A stretch of 8,590 bases of DNA from Saprospiraceae bacterium (GTDB lineage Bacteria; Bacteroidota; Bacteroidia; Chitinophagales; Saprospiraceae). How positions within the stretch are numbered: the first letter of the stretch is position 1; each line of letters opens with the position of its first letter. Where the stretch lies: NCBI GenBank assembly GCA_027009605.1, contig JALVCY010000522.1:1-8590 (forward strand), read 5' to 3'. A program made the position numbers and the translations under genes. Positions 1-7,334 of this stretch are shown here, piece after piece. The notes beneath the pieces were generated by a model. It had not been told where the DNA came from, searched no databases, and worked only from the letters and a program-made list of their open reading frames with translations.

Positions 1-502
1 GAGATTTTCCAAATTTTTGATAATGGTCAAAGATGGGGGCGGTCTGTTCGTTAAAGACTTTGATTCGATTGCGGATGATAGATTCGTCGTTGTCATCGGA
101 GCGTCCGGAGTCTTTTCCGCGGTTAAGGATTCTGGCGACGACTTCATCATCATGAACATCCAGCATCAAAAGGCCTGCAATGGTGGTATCTTTTTCCGCA
201 AGGAAGGCATCCAAGGCTTCGGCTTGGGGCACCGTCCTAGGAAAACCATCAAAAATAAAGCCCGCCGCATCAGGATGCTGTTCGACTTTGTTTTGAAGCA
301 TGCCGATGGTCACTTCATCGGGGACGAGCTGTCCTTTGTCCATATATTCTTTGGCTTTTAGGCCTAAAGGGGTATTGTTTCCAATTTCATACCGGAACAA
401 ATCGCCGGTAGAGATATGGATAAGATTGAATTCTTTTTCGAGTTTTTTTGCCTGCGTGCCTTTACCTGACCCCGGCGGGCCAAATAGAATCAAATTTAAC
501 AT
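1..502 (-). CDS. adk: Adenylate kinase, 3' end cut off by the window edge
   Basis: Adenylate kinase interconverts ATP + AMP and 2 ADP in the cytoplasm. I translated the minus strand from the ATG at 502-500 and read 167 residues with no stop; family members of this short type are about 190 residues, so roughly the last 20-25 are missing. Visible motifs are the P-loop GPPGSGKGT (residues 8-16), STGDLFR (31-37, AMP site), DGFPRT (85-90) and RGKDSGRSDDND (128-139). This last stretch is the short LID typical of Bacteroidota adenylate kinases; there is no long zinc-type LID. The gene lies 58 bp after the NlpC/P60 gene on the same strand and could be read from the gld operon, although the larger gap allows its own promoter. 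I saw no TAnnTTTG match in that gap, only a weak 4-bp CTCC/GGAG stem. The identification is very secure. Confidence 0.96.
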   Translation of the reverse strand, partial: MLNLILFGPPGSGKGTQAKKLEKEFNLIHISTGDLFRYEIGNNTPLGLKAKEYMDKGQLVPDEVTIGMLQNKVEQHPDAAGFIFDGFPRTVPQAEALDAFLAEKDTTIAGLLMLDVHDDEVVARILNRGKDSGRSDDNDESIIRNRIKVFNEQTAPIFDHYQKFGKS

Positions 503-560
503 GTCTGAAGTATTCTTGTGTATTAAATGTCTCCAAAATCGGAGTATTCGAGCAATCATT

Positions 561-1106
561 TCAATGGTTTCTTGCGAAAATGTTCGAGTCCACTACATTA
601 CGAGCGAACAAGATACGTGGTTTCCAGTACTTTGATGTAGTAATGTTGTCGATTTTTACTCCCTTGGAAGATGTACTGTGAATAACATAGACATTGCCCT
701 TTTTGTTTTCGGCAACGATAGCTACGTGACTGACTTTGCCCCTTTTTCCAAAAAAGACCAAATCCCCCTTCTCGACATATCTGAGATTGACCCGTTTTCC
801 GACTTTGGCTTGGGCTTTGGACGTTCTGGGTAGGGAGAATCCTTGCTTAGCATAGACGTATTTGGTGAAGCCGGAGCAGTCAAATCCGGTGCGGGGGGTA
901 TTGCCGGCATATTTGTATCGGATACCAAGATTTTTTTTGGCAGCTTTGACTATATTTTGGCGGTATTGATTGGTCGCCGATTTTTTAGGGGACTTGCGAT
1001 AAGTGGTTTTTCTGCCTTTTTTTAGTGCATGACAAGATGGAGCCAACAGGGAGACCGTCCCTAGGAATAGTAGGAGATAGAAGGCTTTCGCCAATCGGGG
1101 GGACAT
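561..1106 (-). CDS. NlpC/P60 family cell-wall endopeptidase, exported
   Basis: This 181-residue protein belongs to the NlpC/P60 papain-like peptidases, which cut peptide stems of peptidoglycan (typically the D-Glu to DAP bond). An N-terminal hydrophobic segment (residues 8-22) looks like a signal peptide. Cys25 in LLAPSC may be lipidated, but Pro at -2 and Ser at -1 make a poor lipobox, so type I cleavage near Ala27 is also possible. A strongly basic linker follows (28-58), then the catalytic domain. It carries the nucleophile Cys77 in GFDCSGF, His127 in VSHVAIV and a third polar residue, His143, in VIHST, so the triad looks complete. It starts 12 bp after the DUF4340 gene, which suggests cotranscription with the gldAFG module. 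Which envelope process it serves cannot be told from sequence. Confidence 0.9.
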   Translation of the reverse strand: MSPRLAKAFYLLLFLGTVSLLAPSCHALKKGRKTTYRKSPKKSATNQYRQNIVKAAKKNLGIRYKYAGNTPRTGFDCSGFTKYVYAKQGFSLPRTSKAQAKVGKRVNLRYVEKGDLVFFGKRGKVSHVAIVAENKKGNVYVIHSTSSKGVKIDNITTSKYWKPRILFARNVVDSNIFARNH

Positions 1107-1118
1107 AAGCTTTAGTTT

Positions 1119-2141
1119 TTATTTAGGTGAATCAAAAAAATCCTTGTATTGCCAAAGTACTTTGCCGATGACCCGGTGCTGGGTGAGTAAGCAGGCATCC
1201 TCTTCCGTAATGACAAAATACCGGTTGACACCTAGCGGGCTATTGGGGTCTCTATCTTTAGCCGGTAAATCTTCGATGCTGGCGATACCTTGCGGCAAAA
1301 AGGGATAAAACTTGGAAGTATGTTGTTGCTTATTTTTTTCCGTAAGGGTCAAAATGGCAAAAGGCACTAATTGCTTTAACGAATCCCGAAGTTGGATATT
1401 GGGTTCATAGAATTCGGCGCCTATTTTTTTGAAAAAGCCAAGAAAAGTTTTTCCTGCTCCCAGCTTAAGTTTTTTGTTAATTCTAGGCGTAATATCATAA
1501 AATGGTTGGACTTGGAAGTCGTTTCCGTTGCGCTTAAGTATAAACGAGCGGCTTTTCATATTGGGGTATTCTATGCTGACAGATTCGATGTCATCGGGGT
1601 TGAATTCATACACGGTCTTGTCATTCCAGTCTGTCACCGGACGGCGATAGATATTCCCAATAGTACCTACAAATCCCGGCACACCGACCAAATGGGGTTC
1701 ATTGGAATCTTCCTTGATGAAAAAAGTACTATTGCCGTCGTTGGCCGGAGCGCCTACATAGAATTTTTGGAGGATGTGTCTGTCTTTGTCGTATAATTCC
1801 ACTTTGACCTTGTTGGTCGCCAAACTGTGTAGCATGGTTTCTTTTAAGGAAGCCGGGGTGGCATACAAGATGCGTTGTTTTTTGACGGTATTGAGCAAGG
1901 TATAGATGATGCTTTTATTGGCTTTTTTGCCGTTGAAGAGCCATTTATCTCCTTTGCGTTCGAGCTTAACTTTGGTGCCATTGGGATAGATGATTCCCAC
2001 GGTATAGACCCGATTAATGTCATCAATGGCATAGAGCGAAGTGCTGACGGGCATGGCATCTTTTTGCTTTGTTTTCGTGAGATACCAAGTGGCTCCGCCC
2101 AAAAGAAGGAGCAGGAGAAGAAGTCCAAAAGTTTTTTTCAT
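1119..2141 (-). CDS. DUF4340 protein, membrane-anchored partner of the GldFG-type ABC system
   Basis: This 340-residue protein has one N-terminal membrane segment (a Leu-rich run at residues 5-20) and then a long soluble part, expected outside the cytoplasmic membrane. Its character matches DUF4340 proteins, commonly encoded directly after GldG-like genes in many phyla; their biochemical role is unknown. Two stretches look like repeats of one unit: 39-72 (IDDINRVYTVGIIYPNG, then LERKGDKWLFNG) and 180-212 (FNPDDIESVSIEYPNM, then LKRNGNDFQVQ). Each has an I..V.I.YPN strand pair followed by a basic-Gly turn and an aromatic. There are no catalytic motifs. The gene sits 11 bp after gldG and 12 bp before the NlpC/P60 gene, with no Shine-Dalgarno before the ATG. 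The family call rests on layout plus neighbourhood, so it is good but not certain. Confidence 0.8.
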   Translation of the reverse strand: MKKTFGLLLLLLLLGGATWYLTKTKQKDAMPVSTSLYAIDDINRVYTVGIIYPNGTKVKLERKGDKWLFNGKKANKSIIYTLLNTVKKQRILYATPASLKETMLHSLATNKVKVELYDKDRHILQKFYVGAPANDGNSTFFIKEDSNEPHLVGVPGFVGTIGNIYRRPVTDWNDKTVYEFNPDDIESVSIEYPNMKSRSFILKRNGNDFQVQPFYDITPRINKKLKLGAGKTFLGFFKKIGAEFYEPNIQLRDSLKQLVPFAILTLTEKNKQQHTSKFYPFLPQGIASIEDLPAKDRDPNSPLGVNRYFVITEEDACLLTQHRVIGKVLWQYKDFFDSPK

Positions 2142-2152
2142 AGTCCGGTTGT

Positions 2153-3862
2153 TTATCGTGCAAATCTTCTTTTGCGGATGAAGTTAAAAAAGAATCCACC
2201 GACGAAAAGCAAGATTAACGGCAAAAGAATATTCAATAATTGCCATTTGGTTTTTTCTTTTTCTGCTTTGACGGTATCCAATAATCGGAGTTTGACATCT
2301 TTCGACCTTGCGGAAATGATGCCATTGTCTTCCAAAAGATATTCTACTACATTGAGCATGAAGTCTTTATTGGCGTAAGTCACACCTGATTTTTCATACC
2401 GGTTTAAGCCCAAAGGCTGATACGAATTCGAGCGGGCATTGGCATCATTGCGGATGACGTCTCCGTCCGATATAACGACCATTTGGGTGGAAACGCTTTG
2501 GGATTTATAAACTATTTTTAAACTATCCAATCCGGCTTGCATCTTATGGGTCACCCGATCTTTGTACAGCGAAGGGAAGCTGCCTTCCAGCAAAACGGCC
2601 ATGGGTTGGGGGCCTTTGTTAAATTTTTCGGGTTTGGGGGCTTCATGATAGATTTCAAAGGAGATTTCGGTGGGGATAAATTGTTTGCGGCTATATTTGG
2701 AAGAAGCCAATAAAGTGGTCTTTTTGACCGGAGTTCTGGTCTTGATGGTGTCAATCGTGCTCCCAAATCGCATCCACACCCTGTCCAAACTCTTGACAAT
2801 CGGGTGCGTACTAGCCGGCGAAGCCAAAGGCCAATAGTAAAACGGGAATAAATCCAATTGGGGAGCATTGCCGACTTGACCGACGCGAAGCGGGATGCGG
2901 GCACATTCCATGTCTAAGACCATATTGGGTTGGATTCGGACGCCGTACTTGAATAGTTGGTCATCCAGATTGAGTTGGTAATCATAGGGGACATATTTGC
3001 CGGTACGGCCCAAGCTATCTAGGCTGACAACCAGTTTGTCAATCATCCAAACCACTTTTCCCCCGTTCATGATGTATTGATCCAGCACAAATTTTTCCTT
3101 TTCAGAAAAAGCGCCCTGCGGCTTGGCAATCATCACGATGTCGATTTGTTTGGGTAGGGCGATGATGGTGTCCAAATTAATGAAGCTGACTTCGGCATTG
3201 ATGGAGAGCGATTGCTCCAAATCCTTGAAAGCGACCAAGGGCAATTCACCGTGTCCTTGGACAAAGACGATATTGGGTTTGGTTTTGGCTTGGAGTTTTT
3301 GGATGGCGCTGGCGAATTTGTATTCCAAAAGGCTAATCGAATTATTTAGGGCGATTTCCGGATTTAGGGAAGGATTGGAGTTTTCCAAAAGATTGACGAG
3401 CATGGCACGGCTACCGTAATGGACGATGGCTACGGGATAAATCTGTTTTTCGGAAGAGCCGGTTTTATCTTTGATCATCAAGCGGATAGGGGAGATGCCC
3501 CTTTCGGCCAAAGCTTTACGGGTTTCATTGATTTCTTCTACGGTGCCCACATTCGGGTCATTAAAATAGTAGTGAATGTAGGGCGAGTGAGAGCGAAAAT
3601 CTTGTAAAATCTCCTTTGTCGCCTTTTGCAAACGCTTAAATCCCACCGGAAACTCTCCATCCAAAAGCACTTCTACCGTCACGTCATTATCCATTTTGTG
3701 GAGCAGTTCTTTGGTGGCTTTGGTGAGTGTAAACCTTTTTTCTTCGGTCAAGTCTATCTGACCGTAGTAGTAGCTTCCGATAATATTCACCAAAACCAAA
3801 ATCCCCAAAAGCAGGGTATAATTGAGTAGGGCACGCCCTTTTGATTTTTTAAATTGCTTCAT
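2153..3862 (-). CDS. gldG: GldG, gliding-associated ABC transporter auxiliary component
   Basis: GldG works with GldA and GldF as an ABC machine first found through non-gliding mutants of Flavobacterium; its substrate is not established. The 569-residue protein has an N-terminal transmembrane helix (about 13-33), RFTLT at 43-47 (the usual RYTLS-like motif just outside the membrane), and a large extracytoplasmic region of ABC_transp_aux type. That region includes VQGHGEL (201-207) and a segment at 245-275 ending in GGKVVWMID. A C-terminal helix (about 542-561) is followed by a basic tail (RKRRFAR), so both ends are anchored and the middle is periplasmic. Length fits the family. It follows gldF by 10 bp. 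I see no Shine-Dalgarno; the start is chosen because the signal-anchor follows at the normal distance. Confidence 0.92.
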   Translation of the reverse strand: MKQFKKSKGRALLNYTLLLGILVLVNIIGSYYYGQIDLTEEKRFTLTKATKELLHKMDNDVTVEVLLDGEFPVGFKRLQKATKEILQDFRSHSPYIHYYFNDPNVGTVEEINETRKALAERGISPIRLMIKDKTGSSEKQIYPVAIVHYGSRAMLVNLLENSNPSLNPEIALNNSISLLEYKFASAIQKLQAKTKPNIVFVQGHGELPLVAFKDLEQSLSINAEVSFINLDTIIALPKQIDIVMIAKPQGAFSEKEKFVLDQYIMNGGKVVWMIDKLVVSLDSLGRTGKYVPYDYQLNLDDQLFKYGVRIQPNMVLDMECARIPLRVGQVGNAPQLDLFPFYYWPLASPASTHPIVKSLDRVWMRFGSTIDTIKTRTPVKKTTLLASSKYSRKQFIPTEISFEIYHEAPKPEKFNKGPQPMAVLLEGSFPSLYKDRVTHKMQAGLDSLKIVYKSQSVSTQMVVISDGDVIRNDANARSNSYQPLGLNRYEKSGVTYANKDFMLNVVEYLLEDNGIISARSKDVKLRLLDTVKAEKEKTKWQLLNILLPLILLFVGGFFFNFIRKRRFAR

Positions 3863-3872
3863 TTGATTTAGT

Positions 3873-4604
3873 TTACCATCCGCGTTTTTCCAAGCTCAGT
3901 TGTGCGGCCCCAATAAAGGCGGCCATGACTGAGAAAAAGTATATCATATTCCGGCTGTCAATGACTCCGCGACTGATTTGTTGGTAGTGGTATTCAATCC
4001 CGAGCATTTGGACGATGTCGTCTATCCAGCCTATAAATACCGGCATCCGGCTAATAAAGTCAAAGCCCCAATAAAAAATGAATGCCAAAAGTGCCGCCAA
4101 CAAAAAGGCCACGATTTGATTATTGGTCAACGAAGAAGCAAAGACCCCGATGGCCGCAAATATTCCCCCCAACATAAACAGCCCCAAATAAGAACCGGCA
4201 ATGGCTCCGGAGTCCAAATTGCCCTTGGGCAGTCCAAGTTGATAAACCGAATAATAAAAAATCAAAGTGGGAATTAAGGTAATGCCGACCAAAACCCAGC
4301 TGGCGAAAAACTTGGCCAAGACAATTTGGAGGTCGGTCAGGGGCTTGGTTTCAAGAAACTCTATCGTCCCTTGATTGCGCTCTTCGGCGATGGAGCGCAT
4401 GGTGATGGCCGGTATCAAAAACAAAAAGACCATAGGCGCTACATCAAAAAGCTGGTCTAAGGTCGCATATTTGTAGTTGATGATGCTAAAATCGGGAAAC
4501 ACCCACATCAACAGCCCAATGGCTAACAAAAAAACACCCATGACGACATAGCCTATCACCGAGCTGAAAAAGGAGTTGATTTCCTTAAAAAACAAACTAA
4601 TCAT
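3873..4604 (-). CDS. gldF: GldF, ABC-2 type permease of the gliding-associated transporter
   Basis: This 243-residue integral membrane protein is the permease expected to pair with the ATPase encoded just upstream. Six hydrophobic segments are visible at about 17-36, 53-69, 98-118, 134-157, 162-183 and 218-236, the layout of ABC-2 permeases. Between the second and third lies RSIAEERNQGTIEFLETKPL (70-89), the conserved cytoplasmic loop that usually contacts the ATPase. Length is close to known GldF proteins. The ATG overlaps the end of gldA by 8 bp (ATGATTAG), a strong sign of translational coupling, and gldG follows after 10 bp. The permease class is certain. The name GldF rather than a generic ABC-2 permease rests on its position between gldA and gldG. 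Confidence 0.92.
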   Translation of the reverse strand: MISLFFKEINSFFSSVIGYVVMGVFLLAIGLLMWVFPDFSIINYKYATLDQLFDVAPMVFLFLIPAITMRSIAEERNQGTIEFLETKPLTDLQIVLAKFFASWVLVGITLIPTLIFYYSVYQLGLPKGNLDSGAIAGSYLGLFMLGGIFAAIGVFASSLTNNQIVAFLLAALLAFIFYWGFDFISRMPVFIGWIDDIVQMLGIEYHYQQISRGVIDSRNMIYFFSVMAAFIGAAQLSLEKRGW

Positions 4605-5520
4605 GGCTGCTGATTTTTTGTGTTAATTTATGGAATACGTCTTCGACGCTGAGTGTGTCTTTCATTAATTCCAAGATGACCCATTGGTTTTTTACCGCAA
4701 GCTTAAATAAGTCTTCCCGGACATCTACCTTGGATTTGGCAAAAATATGGTATTTTGCTTGCGCCAATGGTTCGACTTTTTGGACACCGGGCAATTGTTC
4801 TAAGGCTTTGATGGGCACTTCTTTTTGAAAACCGACGGTGATGATGGATTCTCCGGCTATCCGAGCCGAAAGTTTTTCGATGGGGTCGTCGGCAACTAAT
4901 TGGCCTTGATTGATGATGATGACCCGGTCGCACATGGCTTGGACTTCCTGCATGATGTGGGTGGATAAGATGACGGTTTTTTCTTGTCCGACCGTTTTGA
5001 TTAGGTTTCGGATTTCGACCAATTGGTTGGGATCCAAGCCGGAAGTCGGCTCATCAAGAATCAGCACGTCGGGGTCATGAATAAGGGCTTGCGCCAACCC
5101 CACCCGTTGTCGATAACCTTTAGAAAGGTTGCCGATTTTTTTATTTTGCTCAAGGCTTAGTCCGACCATTTCGATCTTGTCGGCAATGATTTTGTTTTTG
5201 TTGGAAAGTTTGTGTAAACCGGCGACAAAGTGAAGATACTCTTTGACATACATATCCAAATAAAGTGGATTGTGTTCGGGTAGATAGCCTATTTTTTTGC
5301 GGACGGCCATGGGCTCTGCGCTGACATCCAGGCCGCAGACTTCAATTTTGCCGCGGGTGGGTGGGATAAAGCAAGTAATCATCTTCATAGTGGTTGACTT
5401 GCCGGCGCCGTTTGGCCCCAGAAAACCCAAGATTTGTCCACTTTGGACTTCAAAGCTAATGTTATCCACGGCATGTTGTTGCCCATAGACTTTGGTGAGA
5501 TCTTCTACTTTTACAGACAT
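4597..5520 (-). CDS. gldA: GldA, ATPase of the gliding-associated ABC transporter
   Basis: This 307-residue cytoplasmic ATPase powers the GldFG membrane complex. In order it has the Walker A GPNGAGKST (35-43), a Q-loop region IGYLPEHNPLY (77-87), the signature LSKGYRQ (132-138), Walker B VLILDEP (152-158) with D-loop SGLD (160-163), and the H-loop His188 in STH. About 90 residues of C-terminal extension follow, as in GldA and related ABC-2 ATPases. The Q-loop glutamine is replaced by Glu82, also seen in this ABC subfamily. I chose the ATG at 5520 because the protein then begins MSVKVEDLTKVYG, the normal start; the frame stays open to a TTG at 5553, which would add 11 unlikely residues. It is the first gene of the operon and overlaps gldF by 8 bp. 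In Flavobacterium johnsoniae gldA is separate from gldFG, whereas here the three are joined. Confidence 0.93.
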   Translation of the reverse strand: MSVKVEDLTKVYGQQHAVDNISFEVQSGQILGFLGPNGAGKSTTMKMITCFIPPTRGKIEVCGLDVSAEPMAVRKKIGYLPEHNPLYLDMYVKEYLHFVAGLHKLSNKNKIIADKIEMVGLSLEQNKKIGNLSKGYRQRVGLAQALIHDPDVLILDEPTSGLDPNQLVEIRNLIKTVGQEKTVILSTHIMQEVQAMCDRVIIINQGQLVADDPIEKLSARIAGESIITVGFQKEVPIKALEQLPGVQKVEPLAQAKYHIFAKSKVDVREDLFKLAVKNQWVILELMKDTLSVEDVFHKLTQKISSHD

Positions 5521-5550
5521 TAAGACAGTTTTTTCTGCTGTGCAAATTTG

Positions 5551-5580
5551 CAAGAAAATAGATGGCTACTGAGTAGTTAC
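5551..5580 (-). repeat. Possible stray terminus of the palindromic element
   Basis: Read on the minus strand this stretch begins GTAACTACTCAG and continues CCATC then TATTTT. The ends of the 164-bp palindrome begin GTAACTATTTAG and GTAACTGTTTAG, followed by CC-rich then AATTTT runs. It lies 55 bp from the left end of that palindrome and faces the opposite way. It may be the remnant of a second copy cut off by gldA, or chance similarity in AT-rich DNA. Confidence 0.35.
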
Positions 5581-5606
5581 TAGATTTTAACGAAAGTAAT
5601 CAACCA

Positions 5607-5627
5607 TTCGTTTGCGCATATAACGAA
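5607..5627. other. Short hairpin in the gldA leader
   Basis: TTCGTT (5607-5612) and AACGAA (5622-5627) form a perfect 6-bp stem with a 9-nt loop, between the stray terminus and the long palindrome. It has no T-run suitable for a terminator on either strand. Its function, if any, is unknown. Confidence 0.3.
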
Positions 5628-5635
5628 GAATAAAA

Positions 5636-5799
5636 GTAACTATTTAGCCACCCGCTAATTTTTGCTAGAAAATGCCCTTTTTGCGCCTGTCTTTGCTAAA
5701 ATTTTCTCACGTAGCCCAGCTACGCTTCAAAAATTGTAGCTTCAACATACACAAAAATGCCTATTTTCTATCTAAAAATTGGGGCATCTAAACAGTTAC
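5636..5799. repeat. 164-bp imperfect palindrome (REP/MITE-like intergenic element)
   Basis: Two arms of about 80 bases (5636-5715 and 5719-5799) are inverted copies of each other around CGTAGC-CCA-GCTACG. By hand alignment roughly 57 of about 80 positions pair, in blocks: GTAACT, TTTAG, CCC, AATTTTT, TAGAAAAT, TTTTTG, TGT, GCTA, AATTTT, CGTAGC. The ends are matching termini (GTAACTATTTAG on the left, CTAAACAGTTAC on the right). It has no coding potential. Size, terminal symmetry and intergenic position resemble a non-autonomous MITE or a large REP-type palindrome. I cannot see a convincing target-site duplication. As RNA it would fold into a long interrupted hairpin in either direction. Confidence 0.7.
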
Positions 5800-5821
5800 G
5801 AATAAAAGAAAATTGCGGCTG

Positions 5822-5852
5822 CAAAAGTAATAAACTTTCCAAAAGTTTCAAA
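5822..5852 (-). promoter_or_regulatory. Bacteroidota-type promoter for the gld operon
   Basis: On the minus strand TTTG (5852-5849) is followed after exactly 19 nt by TACTTTTG (5829-5822), a perfect TAnnTTTG. This is the -33/-7 consensus of Bacteroidota housekeeping promoters. Transcription would start near 5815-5818 and run through a leader of nearly 300 nt to the gldA ATG. The -33 element lies just past the lysA stop codon. No better match occurs nearer gldA. Between the boxes, AAACTTT/AAAGTTT (5832-5838/5842-5848) is a 7-bp AT-only hairpin that could serve lysA as a weak end signal. Confidence 0.55.
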
Positions 5853-5853
5853 C

Positions 5854-7086
5854 TTAGAGTGCAATTTCAATTTGATTGCGCAGCAGGTCGTCCATGGTTT
5901 CTTGCTTTCGGATGAGATAATCTTTCCCTTCGTGGATGAGCACTTCGGCCGGTCTGAGCCGCGAATTATAGTTGGAAGCCATCATAAAGCCATAGGCTCC
6001 GGCATTCAAAATGGCTAGATAATCTCCTTCTTTGATTTCTGCGATTTGGCGATCGAGCCCAAAGGTGTCCGTCTCGCAAATATAACCCACCACCGAATAA
6101 ATCCGCTTTTTCCCGAAAGGGTTGCTCAGATTGACAATGTGATGATAGGCATCATAAAACATGGGACGAATCAGGTGATTTAATCCGGAATTGACTCCGG
6201 CAAAGACGGCGGCGGGTGTTTGTTTGACGATATTGGTTTGCACCAAAAAAATACCGGCTTGGCTGACCATGAATTTGCCCGGTTCAAACATTAAAGTGAG
6301 TGTTTTTCCATATTCTTTGCAGAAAAGATTGAAGCGTTTGGAGAATTTTTGGCCGAGTAATTCGATATCGGTTTCGTTGTCTCCTTCTTTGTAGGCCACC
6401 TTGAATCCACTGCCAAAGTCGATGTAATCCAAATCCGGGAAGGACAGCGCCGTATTAAAAAGGATTTCGGTCGCAGCCAAAAAAACATCGGTATCCAAAA
6501 TATCCGAACCGGTATGGATATGGACGCCTTCGATTTGGAGATGAAGTTGTTGGACGATGCGTAGGACGTGGGGGAGTTGGTGCACCGAAATACCAAACTT
6601 GGAATTGATGTGCCCGACCGATATTTTGCGGTTGCCCCCGGCAAAAATATGGGGATTAAACCGCAAACTAATGGGCATATCCGGATATTCTGCCCCAAAT
6701 TGCTCTAACATCGGTATGTTGTCGATATTGATGCGGACTCCTTTTTTTTGCGCAAGCTGCATCTCCTGAAAAGATACGGAACTGGGCGTAAAAATAATAG
6801 ATTTAGGGGCAAATCCTGCTTTTAGGCCGAGTTCGACTTCTTGAATAGAGACACAATCCAAACCCGAGCCCAGCTTGTTGAATAGCTTCAAGATATTGAT
6901 ATTGGAGAGTGATTTGACGGCAAAATTAATCTTCAATTTAGGGACATCGAAGGCTTGTTTCATCCTTTGATATTGATTTTTGATGATTTGGCTGTCATAG
7001 ATATAAATCGGGGCGCCGTATTTGTCGCCTAAAGCGACCGGGTCAATATCATTGGACAGGCGATAGCCGGAATCTGTTAGTTGCAT
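5854..7086 (-). CDS. lysA: Diaminopimelate decarboxylase
   Basis: This 410-residue PLP enzyme of fold type III decarboxylates meso-diaminopimelate to L-lysine, the last step of lysine synthesis, in the cytoplasm. Lys58 in FAVKSLSN is the expected Schiff-base lysine. HTGSDI (191-196) is the usual HIGS motif, GSGF (225-228) the Gly-rich phosphate loop, EPG (268-270) part of the cofactor site, ICETD (336-340) the CES/CET loop that brings the active-site Cys from the partner subunit, and GAYGF (363-367) the conserved C-terminal motif. The CET-D loop favours DAP decarboxylase over carboxynorspermidine or ornithine decarboxylases of the same fold. Length is normal. The gene stands alone on its strand: the next gene upstream is divergent and the gld operon downstream has its own likely promoter. 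Only a weak AT hairpin follows its stop. Confidence 0.93.
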   Translation of the reverse strand: MQLTDSGYRLSNDIDPVALGDKYGAPIYIYDSQIIKNQYQRMKQAFDVPKLKINFAVKSLSNINILKLFNKLGSGLDCVSIQEVELGLKAGFAPKSIIFTPSSVSFQEMQLAQKKGVRINIDNIPMLEQFGAEYPDMPISLRFNPHIFAGGNRKISVGHINSKFGISVHQLPHVLRIVQQLHLQIEGVHIHTGSDILDTDVFLAATEILFNTALSFPDLDYIDFGSGFKVAYKEGDNETDIELLGQKFSKRFNLFCKEYGKTLTLMFEPGKFMVSQAGIFLVQTNIVKQTPAAVFAGVNSGLNHLIRPMFYDAYHHIVNLSNPFGKKRIYSVVGYICETDTFGLDRQIAEIKEGDYLAILNAGAYGFMMASNYNSRLRPAEVLIHEGKDYLIRKQETMDDLLRNQIEIAL

Positions 7087-7100
7087 GTTTTTCTCTTTTG

Positions 7101-7145
7101 GTAACTACTCCGCACGAATCATTTTAGCTAAAAAAGTCTCTTTTT
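7101..7145 (+). repeat. Possible divergent fragment of the palindromic element
   Basis: The sequence starts GTAACTACTC, identical over 10 bases to the inverse of 5571-5580. It continues with ATTTTAGCTAAAAAAG and CTCTTTTT, which match the left arm of the long palindrome (ATTTTTGCTAGAAAAT and CCCTTTTT) at about 20 of 25 positions. No second arm or matching right end is visible, so it would be a truncated copy. The region is AT-rich, which weakens the case. Confidence 0.3.
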
Positions 7146-7334
7146 TATCTCGAAAGTCCCCATGCTAGGTTATTTCTGCAAACATGCTGAATTTATTTTA
7201 CAATTCCAAGTTTTGGAGGCCTTACCACTAAGTTTTGCGTCAAGATGGCTCGGTGTCGGCTTATTGTTAAACTAAGTGCTCTCAGAGGTTAAGCCGCATC
7301 GAAACTTTAGTAAAACACTTTCGTAAAAAGCCCC

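Noticed and set aside
17..361. Plus-strand open frame of 114 codons
   Set aside because: It is antisense to adk, whose reading frame carries all the catalytic motifs.
1392..2378. Plus-strand open frames opposite the DUF4340 and gldG genes
   Set aside because: They are shadows of well-supported minus-strand genes, with biased composition and no recognisable domains.
5521..5553. Longer GldA starting at the TTG at 5553
   Set aside because: The added 11 residues match nothing expected. The ATG at 5520 gives the standard N-terminus directly before the first strand of the ATPase.
5571..7110. lysA as cargo of a composite element bounded by the 10-bp inverted repeats
   Set aside because: The repeats are oriented as element ends pointing away from lysA, there is no transposase, and lysA looks like an ordinary core gene.
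7087..7334. Search for a tRNA, small RNA or clear promoter between lysA and the divergent gene
   Set aside because: No cloverleaf and no exact TAnnTTTG with a spaced TTTG was found on either strand. Only TAAGTTTTG at 7229-7237 comes close.
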